DNA from: Chryseobacterium indologenes
Lineage (GTDB): Bacteria; Bacteroidota; Bacteroidia; Flavobacteriales; Weeksellaceae
Direction: 5' to 3'
Length of the DNA: 64,000 bases
NCBI RefSeq assembly: GCF_001295265.1
Contig: NZ_LJOD01000005.1
Span: 124,001-188,000 of the forward strand
Shown: positions 17,683 through 27,494 of the stretch, piece after piece
How positions within the stretch are numbered: position 1 is the stretch's first letter
How the letters are laid out: each line of letters starts with the position of its first letter
The notes under the pieces: model-generated
Database searches by the model: none
The model's input: only the letters and a program-made list of their open reading frames with translations
Told to the model about the DNA's origin: nothing
Translations under genes and position numbers: made by a program

Positions 17683-18295
17683 TCTTTTTCTGTTTAATTA
17701 AAAAATCAGCATAGTATTCCTTAGCTTTTGTCATAATCTCTGCCGGAACTACTGAAACGTACAGAGGATTGGCTTCATCATAGTTCAGATATTTCCAGGA
17801 TCCTTTGGTTACTTTATCATTTAGCGCAATGATCATACTCTCTTTGCTCATTTCCAAAGCGGAATCATTGGTAAACTGAGCTTTCATCCCCTGCATTTCC
17901 ATCATCCCCAGCATCATCTTTTTCTTTTCCTCATCAAATTTCTCCTTAAGAAAGGTCATTTTCATTTTCATCGGATAAGTAACAAAAGCATATTTTACAC
18001 CATCTCCTGTTTTAAAGACCTGTGATACACTGAAAGCATTCTTATCTGTATTTATAATCTCTATTTTGAATTCTTCATTGCCTTCAAGCATTGCTTTGAA
18101 AGAGTTGGACAATGTGCTTTTGTCCATTTTTTCAAAAATTCCGGGATGGGTCATGTCCAGCATCATGTCATAATCCTTCTTTTCCAGCAAGGACATGAAT
18201 GACTGTGAATCTTCAAGGATTTTCTTTTCATCTGCTGACTGAGCCATCATAAAGACAGAACAGATCAGTAAAAAGGATAGGAATAGTTTTCTCAT
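17672..18295 (-). CDS. Secreted protein of unknown function inside the Fe-S operon
   Basis: A 207-residue protein with a signal peptide (MRKLFLSFLLICSVFMMAQS). The ATG at 18295 is preferred because it places the signal peptide at the N-terminus; a start at 18313 adds MTKTLK and overlaps the upstream gene by 8 nt. The mature part is charged and Met-rich (KKKMMLGMMEMQGMKAQ). I do not recognise the family. Its position between the HdrC-like and HdrB-like genes implies co-transcription, but a functional link is unproven. Confidence 0.75.
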   Translation of the reverse strand: MRKLFLSFLLICSVFMMAQSADEKKILEDSQSFMSLLEKKDYDMMLDMTHPGIFEKMDKSTLSNSFKAMLEGNEEFKIEIINTDKNAFSVSQVFKTGDGVKYAFVTYPMKMKMTFLKEKFDEEKKKMMLGMMEMQGMKAQFTNDSALEMSKESMIIALNDKVTKGSWKYLNYDEANPLYVSVVPAEIMTKAKEYYADFLIKQKKNAN

Positions 18296-18305
18296 CTTTA
18301 AGGTT

Positions 18306-19634
18306 TTAGTCATTAGCCCAATTCAGACGGTCGGCCTGGTTATATTGCCAAGGCGCAGCATTATTTTCCACATTGGTCATCATAAGATTTAATTCCTGTG
18401 GAGCAGCAGACTGTTCCATCACAAGGAATCTTCTCATTTCAAAAATGATGGAAAGCGGATCAAGCAATACCGGACAGGCTTCTGTACAGGCATTACATGT
18501 AGTACATGCCCACAGTTCTTCTTTGGTGATATAGTCGTTCAGAAGTTTTTTGCCGTCATCTACAAATTTTCCGTTTTTATCTATGTTTCTTCCTACTTCT
18601 TCCAATCGGTCTCTGGTTTTCATCAGGATCAATCTTGGAGAGAGTTTTTTACCGGTAATATTAGCAGGGCACACTGAAGTACAACGTCCGCATTCCGTGC
18701 ATGAATAAGCATTCAGAAGCTGAACCTGATTCAGGTCAAAAATATCTTCAGCACCAAATTTCGACGGAACATCTGCTTCTGCCTCTTCTGCCGGAGCAGC
18801 GTAAGGATCAGCATTAGGGTCCATCATAAGCTTAATTTCCTTAGTTACTGAATCTAGATTATTGAATTTTCCTTTTTTATCAAGGTTCGCAAACCATGTA
18901 CTTGGAAATGCCAGGATAATATGCAGGTGCTTTGAGTAATAAAGATAGTTCATGAAGAAAAGGATTCCCACGAAGTGGAACCACCATGCTGCTTTTTCTG
19001 TAAAGAACAGGAATCCGTCACTGAAACCACTGAAGATCGGCGCCAATACTGTAGAACTGATCGGAAAGCTTCCGTGCTCAGGAAGAAGTCCTCTCTGTTG
19101 CAGAACCCAGTCTGCAGTATTCATTTTGAAGAAGGCCATCATCAGGGCAAATTCAATGATAAGAATCCAGTTGGCATCGTGTTTCGGCCATCCGAAAAGT
19201 TCCTTCATTGTTAACCTTTTCACCCCATAGAAGTTTCTTCTGATAAAGAATACCACTACACCGATGACAACAAGCAATGCCAGAATTTCCAGTGTTGCTG
19301 TAAAGAAGTTATAGAAACCATGTCCCAGAATTGAAGCCAGAAATCTGTGGGTTCCAAACAATCCATCCACAATAATTTCAATAAGTTCGATATTGATAAT
19401 AATGAATCCTACATAGACAAAAAGGTGAAGAATACCAGCTACAGGACGTTTTACCATCTTGCTCTGCCCCATCGCAACTCTGGCCATGGTTTCCCAGCGT
19501 TCAGATTTCCTGTCGCTTCTGTTGATTTCTCTTCCCAGTTTAATATTTCTGTAGATCTTCTGCAGGCTTTTGGCAAACAGCCCGAACCCGGCAACCAGTA
19601 AGATCAGAAAAATAATGTTATCAATGTACTCCAT
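18306..19634 (-). CDS. Membrane (Fe-S)-binding protein, HdrC/HdrE-like
   Basis: A 442-residue protein with about five to six membrane helices in the first 260 residues, resembling a NarI/HdrE-like quinone-reactive domain, and a C-terminal domain with two ferredoxin-type motifs (CTECGRCTSVCPANITGK and CTTCNACTEACPV). It should carry electrons between a membrane quinone pool and the HdrB-like partner encoded downstream. It starts 9 nt after the MCE gene, so the four genes from 20594 to 16903 form one operon. Confidence 0.87.
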   Translation of the reverse strand: MEYIDNIIFLILLVAGFGLFAKSLQKIYRNIKLGREINRSDRKSERWETMARVAMGQSKMVKRPVAGILHLFVYVGFIIINIELIEIIVDGLFGTHRFLASILGHGFYNFFTATLEILALLVVIGVVVFFIRRNFYGVKRLTMKELFGWPKHDANWILIIEFALMMAFFKMNTADWVLQQRGLLPEHGSFPISSTVLAPIFSGFSDGFLFFTEKAAWWFHFVGILFFMNYLYYSKHLHIILAFPSTWFANLDKKGKFNNLDSVTKEIKLMMDPNADPYAAPAEEAEADVPSKFGAEDIFDLNQVQLLNAYSCTECGRCTSVCPANITGKKLSPRLILMKTRDRLEEVGRNIDKNGKFVDDGKKLLNDYITKEELWACTTCNACTEACPVLLDPLSIIFEMRRFLVMEQSAAPQELNLMMTNVENNAAPWQYNQADRLNWAND

Positions 19635-19643
19635 AAGGCTATT

Positions 19644-20594
19644 TTAGTCTTTATTGTTCTTTCCAAAAACTGAGAAATTGATGTATCTCTTAGGATTGGC
19701 TTTCATATCTTCGATCAACGAATTCAGGTTGGTAGAGGCAGCATTCAGATTGTTATAAAGCTGCTCATCCTTCATGAGCTTTCCTAAACTTCCCTGCCCG
19801 TTATCTACTCCTGCAATCACCTGGTTCAGTTTTCCTACTGTAGCATCCAGGCTTGCAATAGTGGCGTTAAGTTTTTTGGTATCAATACTTTCTGCCAGGT
19901 TTCCGTATTTATCCAGAGTTACCTTCCCGCTTTCCATTGTAACGGCAGCATTATCAAGCACCTTCTGAAGTTTTGGATCATTGTGTCCTACAAGGCTGTT
20001 TACACTTCCTGCAGTGGTCTGTAGGGCTCCTACGGTTTTATTAAGATTAGCCAGAAGGGCTCTGATCTCTTCTCTGTTCTGTGCATCCACTATCTGATTG
20101 GCATTCGCCATCAAAGAATCTACTCTGTACAAAACGGTCTGAAGCTGATCTTTTACAGGACCTACCTGTGAAGAAAGGCTTCCCAGCGTTCCCAGCTTGA
20201 AAGCTCCTTTTAACGTATCTCCGTCTTTTGCAGTAGGGCCTCCGTATACAAGGTTTACTCTCATTTCTTTTCCGGACATCAGACCCGGCTCAAAAATCTC
20301 AAGAGTTGAATTTTTGGAAAATTCGAATTTATCATCCACCGTAATTTTTACGATGAAATTGATTTTTCCGTCTTTAGAGGTCTGAGGAATGATTTTATCA
20401 ACCTGCCCTACCTTTAATCCATTGATAGAAACCGCAGAAGACTGTGCCAGCCCTTCTACATTATCGTATTTCGCGTAAAATATATTATCGGTAGTAAAAA
20501 GGCTTCTGCCCTTCATGAATTGAAACAACAACACAAAGCCTACAATAGCCAAAAGTGCGATCACACCAGCTTTTAATTCTTTACTGAACTTCAC
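19644..20594 (-). CDS. MlaD/MCE-family lipid-transport protein
   Basis: A 316-residue protein with an N-terminal membrane anchor (KAGVIALLAIVGFVLLFQF) and a single MCE domain (about 35-120: YAKYDNVEGLAQSSAVSINGLKVGQVDKI) followed by a long helical, repeat-like tail. MCE proteins form periplasmic rings that guide phospholipids between membranes with an MlaEF ABC pair. Candidate MlaE/MlaF genes lie at 37.1-38.7 kb in this window, unlinked. A -7 element TATATTTG lies at 20617-20624 (minus). Confidence 0.9.
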   Translation of the reverse strand: MKFSKELKAGVIALLAIVGFVLLFQFMKGRSLFTTDNIFYAKYDNVEGLAQSSAVSINGLKVGQVDKIIPQTSKDGKINFIVKITVDDKFEFSKNSTLEIFEPGLMSGKEMRVNLVYGGPTAKDGDTLKGAFKLGTLGSLSSQVGPVKDQLQTVLYRVDSLMANANQIVDAQNREEIRALLANLNKTVGALQTTAGSVNSLVGHNDPKLQKVLDNAAVTMESGKVTLDKYGNLAESIDTKKLNATIASLDATVGKLNQVIAGVDNGQGSLGKLMKDEQLYNNLNAASTNLNSLIEDMKANPKRYINFSVFGKNNKD

Positions 20595-20672
20595 TTGCTA
20601 AATTTTTTCTAATGAGCAAATATAATACATTTTAAATTAATGTTTTTCTTTATTGCTCTGCGTTAAATACAA

Positions 20673-20700
20673 AAAACCACCAAAAAATTCTGGTGGTTTT
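20673..20700 (-). terminator. Intrinsic terminator of the PPIase gene
   Basis: Perfect 10-bp arms AAAACCACCA / TGGTGGTTTT around an 8-nt loop, downstream of the stop at 20722 (minus strand). Confidence 0.82.
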
Positions 20701-20721
20701 CTATCTGTAAAAATTAATTTC

Positions 20722-22875
20722 TTATTGCTGCTGATTTCCCAGCTTTTCCCAGATCTCAGTTCTGTAATCTTTGATATCAGCATTGTCCTGAAGGCTCTTC
20801 ATCCAGGCCTGTCCGAACATACCAGAGTTTCTCTGAGTAACGGATTCTGTGAACTGCTTAAGATCTCCAGGCTGTTTGTTTACTGTTTCTGATTTTTTGA
20901 TCAGTACATAAACTCCGGTTCCTCCTTCAATAGGATTAGAAAGTTTTCCTTTCGCTACTCCAAATGCAGCACCTGCTACTTTAGGTTCCATAGCACCTGC
21001 TACTGAAGGGTTAAGGATATTTACCTGAGCAGATTGTTTTGTGGATGCAAATAATTTAGCGATCTGATCTAAGTTAGAAGCTTTAGCTCCTGCAATTTTA
21101 TCAGAAATCTGCTTGGCAGCCAGTTTGTTTTTAACAATCATTTCAATCTGATCTCTTACAGATTCAGGATCAGCAAGACCTGCTTCCTGTTTTCCGTTAA
21201 GGTATACTACGATTTTATCTCCTGTTCCTTCTACAGTGAAGAATTCTGTATCTCCTTTATTTCTCTTCTTATTGAAAGCCCAGCTCAGGATTTCTCCATC
21301 TTTGTCAGTACCAAGCCCCTGAAGCTGTCCGTCAAATCTTTTAGCCGTTTTAGGGTTGGAGAACTGATAATTTCCTTTTTTAGCAATATTCACGAAATCG
21401 TTGAAAGATTTCCCTTGTACCTGCTGAATAAATTTTCTTGCTTTTTTGTCAGATTCTGCTTCTGTAGCATCGGAAGGCCTAACTTCTTTTACAAGGTTAG
21501 CCACTTTATAGCTCATTGCCCCCGCTTTTTTATCTTCAATATTGATGATATGATATCCAAATTGAGTTTCTACTACCCCTGTGGCTCCCTTAGGATTTGC
21601 TGCAAGGAACTTAAGGAATTCCGGTACGAAAGGAGTTTCCGGAGTTGTCCATCCTAAGCTTCCTCCCTGCGCTGCAGAACTTGGGTCATTAGAAAGTTTG
21701 ATAAAGTCTGTGAATTTACCTGGATTTGCCTTTACAATAGCTCCGATAGAATCTGCCAGTTTTTTAGCCTGTTCTTTAGATCTTGTAACACCTTCTCCTG
21801 CAGGGCTTCCTTTGAAAGCAATAAGGATATGTCTTGATAAAGTAGAATCTGATGTCTTTTTATCTAACAGTTTAGAAACCACATAGAAATTCTGCTCTTT
21901 GTAAGGTCCGAACACCTGTCCGATAGCTGCCGTAGGAATCTGCGCCTGAATAGTCTGAGGCAGTTGGTTAGGCTTCATATACTGAGCATTAAAAGGCATA
22001 TCAGAATTAGCCATTACAAACATAGAGTCGTTCTTTGTGTTCTGGAAATTCTCTGTACCTCCGCTTGCATCTGTTCCCCCTGAATACAGTTTTGTAATTT
22101 CTTTCTGAGCTGCCGCATCATCTGCTGCGCTAGGCTGAGAAGGGAAATATACAATACCAAGGTTTCTGCTTGGTTCGGCTTTGAACATTACAGGGTGCTG
22201 GTTGATATAGTTGGCAAGATCCTGTGTAGAAACATTGATCTTTGTTTTCTGAAGGTAAGCAGCATAATCGATCTTTACAAAATCGATGTCAGCAAGCTGG
22301 TCTCTCTGCTTCATCAGCTCTTCAGCTTCTTTCTTTCCTGTAGTAATTCCTCCTGAAATATTGGCAAACACCTGTCTGGCCATCAATCTGTACTCGATTG
22401 TTTTTCTGGTCTTCAACCACTGGTTATATCCCTGTGGATCGGTGCTTTGTAATGTTTCAACCTGTTTTTTTAATTCTTGTGTTTTAAAGTTACCTTTCTC
22501 ATCAAAGAACTGTTGATTCTGAGCAAACATCTGGTCGTACTGGATCTGATTCCAGAAATAATCATCTGTCATTTCAAAGCCCAGTTTCTCAAACTGCTGC
22601 TTGATAAGTTTGGATTGTACAAGTAACTGCCAAGCCTGCTCTTCAAGCCCGTTTTTTGGACGGCCCTGCTGGTCAGCCTGCTGTTGCAGCACGAAAAGCT
22701 GGTCATTGAACTCTTCGCGGGTGATTTTCTCACCATTTACTTTTCCTAAAACATCAGGATTTTTACCAAAAACCTTGTCGATACTGTCCGGGTTCACCAA
22801 AAACGCTAAAAGCGCCAATGCAATCACCCCCATTAATAGCCAAGGCTTACTCCTAATCTGTCCTAAAATTGCCAT
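20722..22875 (-). CDS. Membrane-anchored peptidyl-prolyl isomerase (PpiD/SurA type)
   Basis: A 717-residue periplasmic chaperone anchored by one N-terminal helix (MGVIALALLAFLVNPD). It has a SurA-N-like domain (KVNGEKITREEFNDQL), a central parvulin domain (about 345-455: SRHILIAFKG ... GGSLGWTTPETPFVPEF ... TQFGYHIINI) and a degenerate second PPIase-like part. It should help fold outer-membrane and secreted proteins. Length and order fit PpiD-like proteins of Bacteroidota. It diverges from lon, a protein quality-control gene. Confidence 0.92.
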   Translation of the reverse strand: MAILGQIRSKPWLLMGVIALALLAFLVNPDSIDKVFGKNPDVLGKVNGEKITREEFNDQLFVLQQQADQQGRPKNGLEEQAWQLLVQSKLIKQQFEKLGFEMTDDYFWNQIQYDQMFAQNQQFFDEKGNFKTQELKKQVETLQSTDPQGYNQWLKTRKTIEYRLMARQVFANISGGITTGKKEAEELMKQRDQLADIDFVKIDYAAYLQKTKINVSTQDLANYINQHPVMFKAEPSRNLGIVYFPSQPSAADDAAAQKEITKLYSGGTDASGGTENFQNTKNDSMFVMANSDMPFNAQYMKPNQLPQTIQAQIPTAAIGQVFGPYKEQNFYVVSKLLDKKTSDSTLSRHILIAFKGSPAGEGVTRSKEQAKKLADSIGAIVKANPGKFTDFIKLSNDPSSAAQGGSLGWTTPETPFVPEFLKFLAANPKGATGVVETQFGYHIINIEDKKAGAMSYKVANLVKEVRPSDATEAESDKKARKFIQQVQGKSFNDFVNIAKKGNYQFSNPKTAKRFDGQLQGLGTDKDGEILSWAFNKKRNKGDTEFFTVEGTGDKIVVYLNGKQEAGLADPESVRDQIEMIVKNKLAAKQISDKIAGAKASNLDQIAKLFASTKQSAQVNILNPSVAGAMEPKVAGAAFGVAKGKLSNPIEGGTGVYVLIKKSETVNKQPGDLKQFTESVTQRNSGMFGQAWMKSLQDNADIKDYRTEIWEKLGNQQQ

Positions 22876-23137
22876 TTTATAAATTATAGTTTTTTATCAG
22901 TTTGCGAAAATACACATTTTTAAGAAATTAGAGAAACAGAACTTCTTTATTTTAATTTTTTTCCGACGGAAGGTATTGAAAAAAGGAAATTTTGGCCATA
23001 TTTTTTAACAAAAAACAAATGGCATAAGTATTGTGCATTTTAGAAGACCATAATATGCTTAGCATTTTCAGTGCATATTGTGAGTGATCACTTTAATGAT
23101 TTAAAACGAAGATGACAATTTGTCACCCCAAATAATT
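22876..23137. promoter_or_regulatory. Divergent ppiD-like/lon intergenic region with dyads
   Basis: This 262-bp region holds AATATGC (23052-23058) / GCATATT (23073-23079), the palindrome GTGATCAC (23084-23091) and TGACAA-T-TTGTCA (23113-23125). The last lies 12 bp before the lon ATG. No CIRCE element and no perfect TAnnTTTG is seen on the lon side, so lon may use an alternative sigma factor or a repressor. This is inferred only from pattern. Confidence 0.35.
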
Positions 23138-25543
23138 ATGACGAAATTTGAAGATATGAGTTTAGAGGAAATGATCAGCGATGGGTTTGATATTGTGGCT
23201 GAAGAGATCAATCTTTCAGACTTTTCGGAAACGGATAAGAATTCCGAGCAGAAAGTATTCCCTATTCTTCCCGTAAGAAATATGGTAATGTTTCCAAACG
23301 TGGTAATTCCTATTACTGCCGGAAGGAAAACATCGATACAGCTTCTTGAGGAAGCGCAGAAAAACGGAGATTTCATCGGAATTGTAAGCCAGAAAAATTC
23401 AGATCTGGAGCAGCCGGACGAGAAGGATATTTACCAGACCGGAACGCTTGCCAAGATTATCAAAATCATCAAACTTCCTGAGGGTAATATTACGGCTATT
23501 ACAAAGGGATTTCATAGATTTAAAATTAAAAAGATCGTAGATAACCGCCCTTATTTTAAGGCAGAGATCACAAAACTAAAAGACTCCAGACCTAAAAACA
23601 GGGAGGAATACGACGCCCTGCTGGAAAACATCAAGGATCTGGCTTTGAAAATTATAGAGCTGGACCCTAACATTCCTAACGCAGCTAATTTTGCGATTAA
23701 AAATATCAGCAGCAATGATGATCTTCTGAATTTCATCTGCACCAATGCCAGTTTCTCATCCCCTGAGAAACAAGGGCTTCTTGAAGAAAAAAACCTGATG
23801 AACAGAGCCAATAAATGCTACGAAATGATGCATGAGGACTTCAGAAAGCTGGAGCTCAGAAATCAGATCCATCAGAAAACATCTAAAGACCTTGATAAGC
23901 AGCAGAGAGAATATTTTCTTAACCAGCAGATCAGAACCATCCAGGAAGAGCTGGGAGGAGGACCCGAAAGTGATGTCGAAGACCTTATCATTAAGGCCAA
24001 GGCTAAAAAATGGAGCCAGGAAGTGGAAGAACACTTCCAGAAAGAAATCAGCAGACTGCAGCGTCAGAACCCCAATTCACCCGACTACAATGTTCAGAGA
24101 AATTATCTTGATTTCTTTACAGATCTTCCATGGGAAACCTATACAAAGGATGTTTTTGACATTGCAAAAGCTGAAAAAATATTAGATAAAGCTCATTTCG
24201 GGTTGGAAGACATCAAGAAAAGAATTCTTGAGCACATGGCTGTTTTAAAATTAAAAAACAACATGAAATCTCCTATCCTATTGCTTGTAGGGCCTCCGGG
24301 AGTAGGAAAAACCTCCTTAGGAAAATCGGTTGCTGATGCATTAGGAAGAAAATATGTAAGGCTATCTCTGGGCGGGCTTCATGACGAAAGTGAGATCCGC
24401 GGCCACCGAAAAACTTATATCGGAGCAATGGCGGGAAGAATCCTTCAGTCTATTAAAAAGTCAGGTACTTCTAATCCGGTGATTGTACTGGATGAAATTG
24501 ATAAGATTGGGCAGGGGCTTCACGGAGACCCAAGCTCCGCATTGTTAGAAGTACTTGATCCTGAACAGAATAAATCATTCTACGACAACTTCCTGGAAAT
24601 GGGATATGACCTGTCTAAAGTAATGTTTATTGCTACTGCAAACTCTCTTTCCACCATTCAGACTCCACTTTTGGATAGAACGGAGATTATAGAAATTGCA
24701 GGATATACCCTGGAAGAAAAGACCGAAATCGCCAAAAGACACCTCATCAAAAAACAACAGGAAGAAAACGGACTTGATTCTAAATCCTTTAAACTGGGCA
24801 ACGCTGAACTAAAACATATTATTGAAGCGCACACTTCAGAAAGCGGGGTAAGAACCCTTGAGAAAAGAATTGCTTCCATTGCGAGATGGACCGCTTTACA
24901 GACAGCGTTAATGAAAGAATATGATCCTAAAATATCGGTAGCAAAAGTAGATGAGATTCTTGGAGTTCCAAAACCGAAAAGCTTATCTGAAATCACAGGA
25001 GTACCCGGTGTAGTAACCGGACTTGCCTGGACCAGTGTAGGTGGCGATATTCTTTATATTGAAAGTATCCTGAGCAACGGCAAAGGAGCTTTAACGATGA
25101 CCGGAAATCTGGGAACTGTTATGAAAGAATCGGCAACAATTGCTTTAGAATATATCAAAGCTAAACATGATGAACTGGGTATTCCTCAGGAAGATCTGGA
25201 CAAGAAAAATATCCACGTGCATGTTCCGGAAGGAGCTACTCCAAAAGATGGCCCTTCTGCGGGAATCACCATGCTTACCTCAATGGTTTCCTCATTTAAA
25301 AATAAAAAGGTAAAACCTCACCTTGCCATGACCGGTGAGATTACATTAAGAGGAAAGGTTCTTCCTGTAGGCGGAATCAAAGAGAAACTTCTTGCGGCAA
25401 CAAGAGCCGGCATCAAAGAGGTTATCCTTTGTGAAGCCAACAGAAAAGATGTGGAAGAAATCAAAAAAGATTATCTGAAGAACCTTACTGTACATTACGT
25501 TAACAGAATGGAGGAAGTAATTGATATTGCAATCGAAAATTAA
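23138..25543 (+). CDS. lon: ATP-dependent protease Lon
   Basis: An 801-residue cytoplasmic AAA+ serine protease for damaged and regulatory proteins. It shows the N-terminal LonN domain ([19 protein letters not shown]), a coiled linker, Walker [14 protein letters not shown] near residue 385, Walker [11 protein letters not shown], and the protease domain with catalytic Ser near 707 ([10 protein letters not shown]) and the following Lys in [18 protein letters not shown]. The longest frame begins at a TTG at 23120, inside the dyad. I chose the ATG at 23138 ([12 protein letters not shown]). Confidence 0.97.
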   Translation: MTKFEDMSLEEMISDGFDIVAEEINLSDFSETDKNSEQKVFPILPVRNMVMFPNVVIPITAGRKTSIQLLEEAQKNGDFIGIVSQKNSDLEQPDEKDIYQTGTLAKIIKIIKLPEGNITAITKGFHRFKIKKIVDNRPYFKAEITKLKDSRPKNREEYDALLENIKDLALKIIELDPNIPNAANFAIKNISSNDDLLNFICTNASFSSPEKQGLLEEKNLMNRANKCYEMMHEDFRKLELRNQIHQKTSKDLDKQQREYFLNQQIRTIQEELGGGPESDVEDLIIKAKAKKWSQEVEEHFQKEISRLQRQNPNSPDYNVQRNYLDFFTDLPWETYTKDVFDIAKAEKILDKAHFGLEDIKKRILEHMAVLKLKNNMKSPILLLVGPPGVGKTSLGKSVADALGRKYVRLSLGGLHDESEIRGHRKTYIGAMAGRILQSIKKSGTSNPVIVLDEIDKIGQGLHGDPSSALLEVLDPEQNKSFYDNFLEMGYDLSKVMFIATANSLSTIQTPLLDRTEIIEIAGYTLEEKTEIAKRHLIKKQQEENGLDSKSFKLGNAELKHIIEAHTSESGVRTLEKRIASIARWTALQTALMKEYDPKISVAKVDEILGVPKPKSLSEITGVPGVVTGLAWTSVGGDILYIESILSNGKGALTMTGNLGTVMKESATIALEYIKAKHDELGIPQEDLDKKNIHVHVPEGATPKDGPSAGITMLTSMVSSFKNKKVKPHLAMTGEITLRGKVLPVGGIKEKLLAATRAGIKEVILCEANRKDVEEIKKDYLKNLTVHYVNRMEEVIDIAIEN

Positions 25544-25570
25544 TTGATAACATATCAACTCTCAATAAGG

Positions 25571-25606
25571 AAACGTGTCTCATATTTTTTGGGATGCGTT
25601 TTTTTA
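25571..25606 (+). terminator. Intrinsic terminator of lon
   Basis: Arms AAACGTGTCTC and GGGATGCGTTT pair over 11 bp with three G-U pairs, followed by a T-run. Confidence 0.75.
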
Positions 25607-25765
25607 TTGTGAATGGAGATTTCATCATTTTAGAATACGGAAAACAGAGGTACCACAGGAGCTGTCTGTTATATTTCACCAGAGAAAAGAAATATGTTAA
25701 TTAAGATAAAATGAACTTTCAATTCGGCAGGTTTTCTTATTTTTATCCTACAGATTTGAAAAATT

Positions 25766-26878
25766 ATGAACTTTCTCCGACTTCCTTTCCTTGTCAACCT
25801 CACGCTTGTTGTTATTTCCATCATTGGACTTGGCTATCTGCTTGCGTTGGGACAAAGCATATTAGCGCCGTTCTTTCTGGCTTTCTTAATGGCCATGCTT
25901 TTTCTTCCGGCTGCTACTTTTATGGAAAGAAGATTAAGGTTTCCGAGATCCGTATCCACCATGACTTCAGTATTTATCATGCTGGCAATTTTATCAGGGC
26001 TTATTTATTTCTTCGGATCGCAGCTTTCTGATTTCAGTAAAGATATTCCCCATCTCAGGGATCAGGTAACTACAGTATTCAACAGTCTGCAGCACTGGAT
26101 TTCCAAAACATTTAATGTAAAAGTTGATGAACAGCTGGATTATATTAATCAGGGGCTGAATAAACTGCTTTCTTCTTCCGGAGTGATTCTTGGCTTTACT
26201 TTCGGGATATTTTCTTCAGGATTCGGATTCATTGTATTCTTCACTTTGTTTTTCATTTTTATCTTAAATTACAGAAGGATTCTGAATAACTTTATTGTCA
26301 CTGTCTTTAATGAAAAGCATAAAGCCAGCGTACAGGAGGTGGTCACTGAAATTCGGGTGATGACAAAAAAATATATTTTCGGGCTCTGTCTGCAGGTCTT
26401 AATTGTTTCAATACTCACCTCTGTTGTTCTTACTGTTCTGGGGGTAAAATATGCTGTTCTTCTTGCTGTCCTGACAGGCCTACTGAATGTAATCCCCTAT
26501 CTGGGCATTTGTTTATCATTATTAATCTCTTGTTTTATTGCTTTTGCAACTGGCACACCCTCTACCTGTATTTATGTAGCAATCGGATATATTGCCGTAC
26601 ATATTGTTGACGGAAATATTGTTTTACCTTTTGTTGTCGGCTCCAAAGTAAAGATCAATGCCTTATTTTCTTTCATCGGAATTATCTTGGGTGAGCACCT
26701 TTGGGGAATTGCTGGCATGTTCCTGTGTATTCCGGCTATTGCCATTATCAAGATTATTTTTGAAAGAGTGGAAGGTCTAAAACCGTGGGGAAAATTGCTT
26801 GGAGAAGAAGAGAAACCCAATAAGAAGAAAAAAAGCTACAAAATTTCCAAGAATATTACGCTGAAGGAAATGGACTGA
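25766..26878 (+). CDS. AI-2E family (PerM-like) transporter
   Basis: A 370-residue membrane protein with about eight helices, a central soluble stretch (about 95-135) and the conserved C-terminal block (GLLNVIPYLGICLSL, HIVDGNIVLPFVVGSKVKINAL, GEHLWGIAGMFLCIP) of the PerM/AI-2E exporter family. Members have been linked to autoinducer-2 export or Na+/H+ antiport; the substrate here is unknown. It ends with a basic, Lys-rich cytoplasmic tail. Confidence 0.9.
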   Translation: MNFLRLPFLVNLTLVVISIIGLGYLLALGQSILAPFFLAFLMAMLFLPAATFMERRLRFPRSVSTMTSVFIMLAILSGLIYFFGSQLSDFSKDIPHLRDQVTTVFNSLQHWISKTFNVKVDEQLDYINQGLNKLLSSSGVILGFTFGIFSSGFGFIVFFTLFFIFILNYRRILNNFIVTVFNEKHKASVQEVVTEIRVMTKKYIFGLCLQVLIVSILTSVVLTVLGVKYAVLLAVLTGLLNVIPYLGICLSLLISCFIAFATGTPSTCIYVAIGYIAVHIVDGNIVLPFVVGSKVKINALFSFIGIILGEHLWGIAGMFLCIPAIAIIKIIFERVEGLKPWGKLLGEEEKPNKKKKSYKISKNITLKEMD

Positions 26879-27019
26879 TCCATGGATGTAATGGTTCAGA
26901 TTTTCTTCAAATGAAAATATGAACATTGAACATAAATGGAAAGACTGGAAATAAAAAATCACGATCAGCACATGATTAATACCAATAATATATTTTTATT
27001 TGAAAATTATTAAAAATAC

Positions 27020-27053
27020 GATGTTTTTATATTAAATTTGATATAAAAACATC
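27020..27053 (+). promoter_or_regulatory. DoxX promoter inside a perfect 13-bp inverted repeat
   Basis: Arms GATGTTTTTATAT (27020-27032) and ATATAAAAACATC (27041-27053) are perfectly complementary. The 8-bp spacer between them, TAAATTTG (27033-27040), is exactly a -7 element (TAnnTTTG). The next start codon is at 27058. A symmetric operator centred on the promoter would give simple repression. Confidence 0.6.
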
Positions 27054-27057
27054 AATT

Positions 27058-27435
27058 ATGAAAATCGTAAAATTCATTATTTGCCTGTTGTTTGCTCTTA
27101 TGTTTATTAATGCAGGATTGAATAAATTTTTTCAATATTCACCCATGCCAAAAATGACCGATGAACAAATGAAAATTTATGCAGCATTCAATGAAATCGG
27201 CTGGCTGTTTCCATTGGTTGGCATTGTGGAGATTATTGGCGGAATATTATTCATCTTCCCAAAAACCAGAGCATTAGGTGCAATTGTAATCCTTCCGGTA
27301 ATGGTTGGAATTGTGCTTCAGAATGTCTACAGAGATCCCAGCCAGGTAGGCATTATTATGGCTGTTGTTCTTTCTCTGATCAATATCTGGGTGATTATTG
27401 ACAATAAAGAGAAGTATAAAAATTTAGTTAGCTAG
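27058..27435 (+). CDS. DoxX family membrane protein
   Basis: A 125-residue protein with four membrane helices (about 4-22, 45-65, 72-90, 98-116) and the DoxX pattern (FINAGLNKFF near the start; GWLFPLVGIVEIIGGILFIFPKT). DoxX-like proteins are small membrane proteins often linked to redox stress or thiosulfate metabolism; the role here is unknown. It stands alone, with its own palindromic promoter and a convergent neighbour. Confidence 0.85.
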   Translation: MKIVKFIICLLFALMFINAGLNKFFQYSPMPKMTDEQMKIYAAFNEIGWLFPLVGIVEIIGGILFIFPKTRALGAIVILPVMVGIVLQNVYRDPSQVGIIMAVVLSLINIWVIIDNKEKYKNLVS

Positions 27436-27472
27436 CAGGTACTGGACTGCAACAATGCATTTCAATACCTGC
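27435..27472. other. Hairpin between convergent genes
   Basis: Arms 27435-27444 and 27463-27472 pair over 10 bp with one wobble, starting in the DoxX stop codon. It lacks a T-run, so it may be a transcript end-protecting hairpin and not a classical terminator. Confidence 0.4.
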
Positions 27473-27494
27473 CGCCGGCTATCTACCACCTGTC

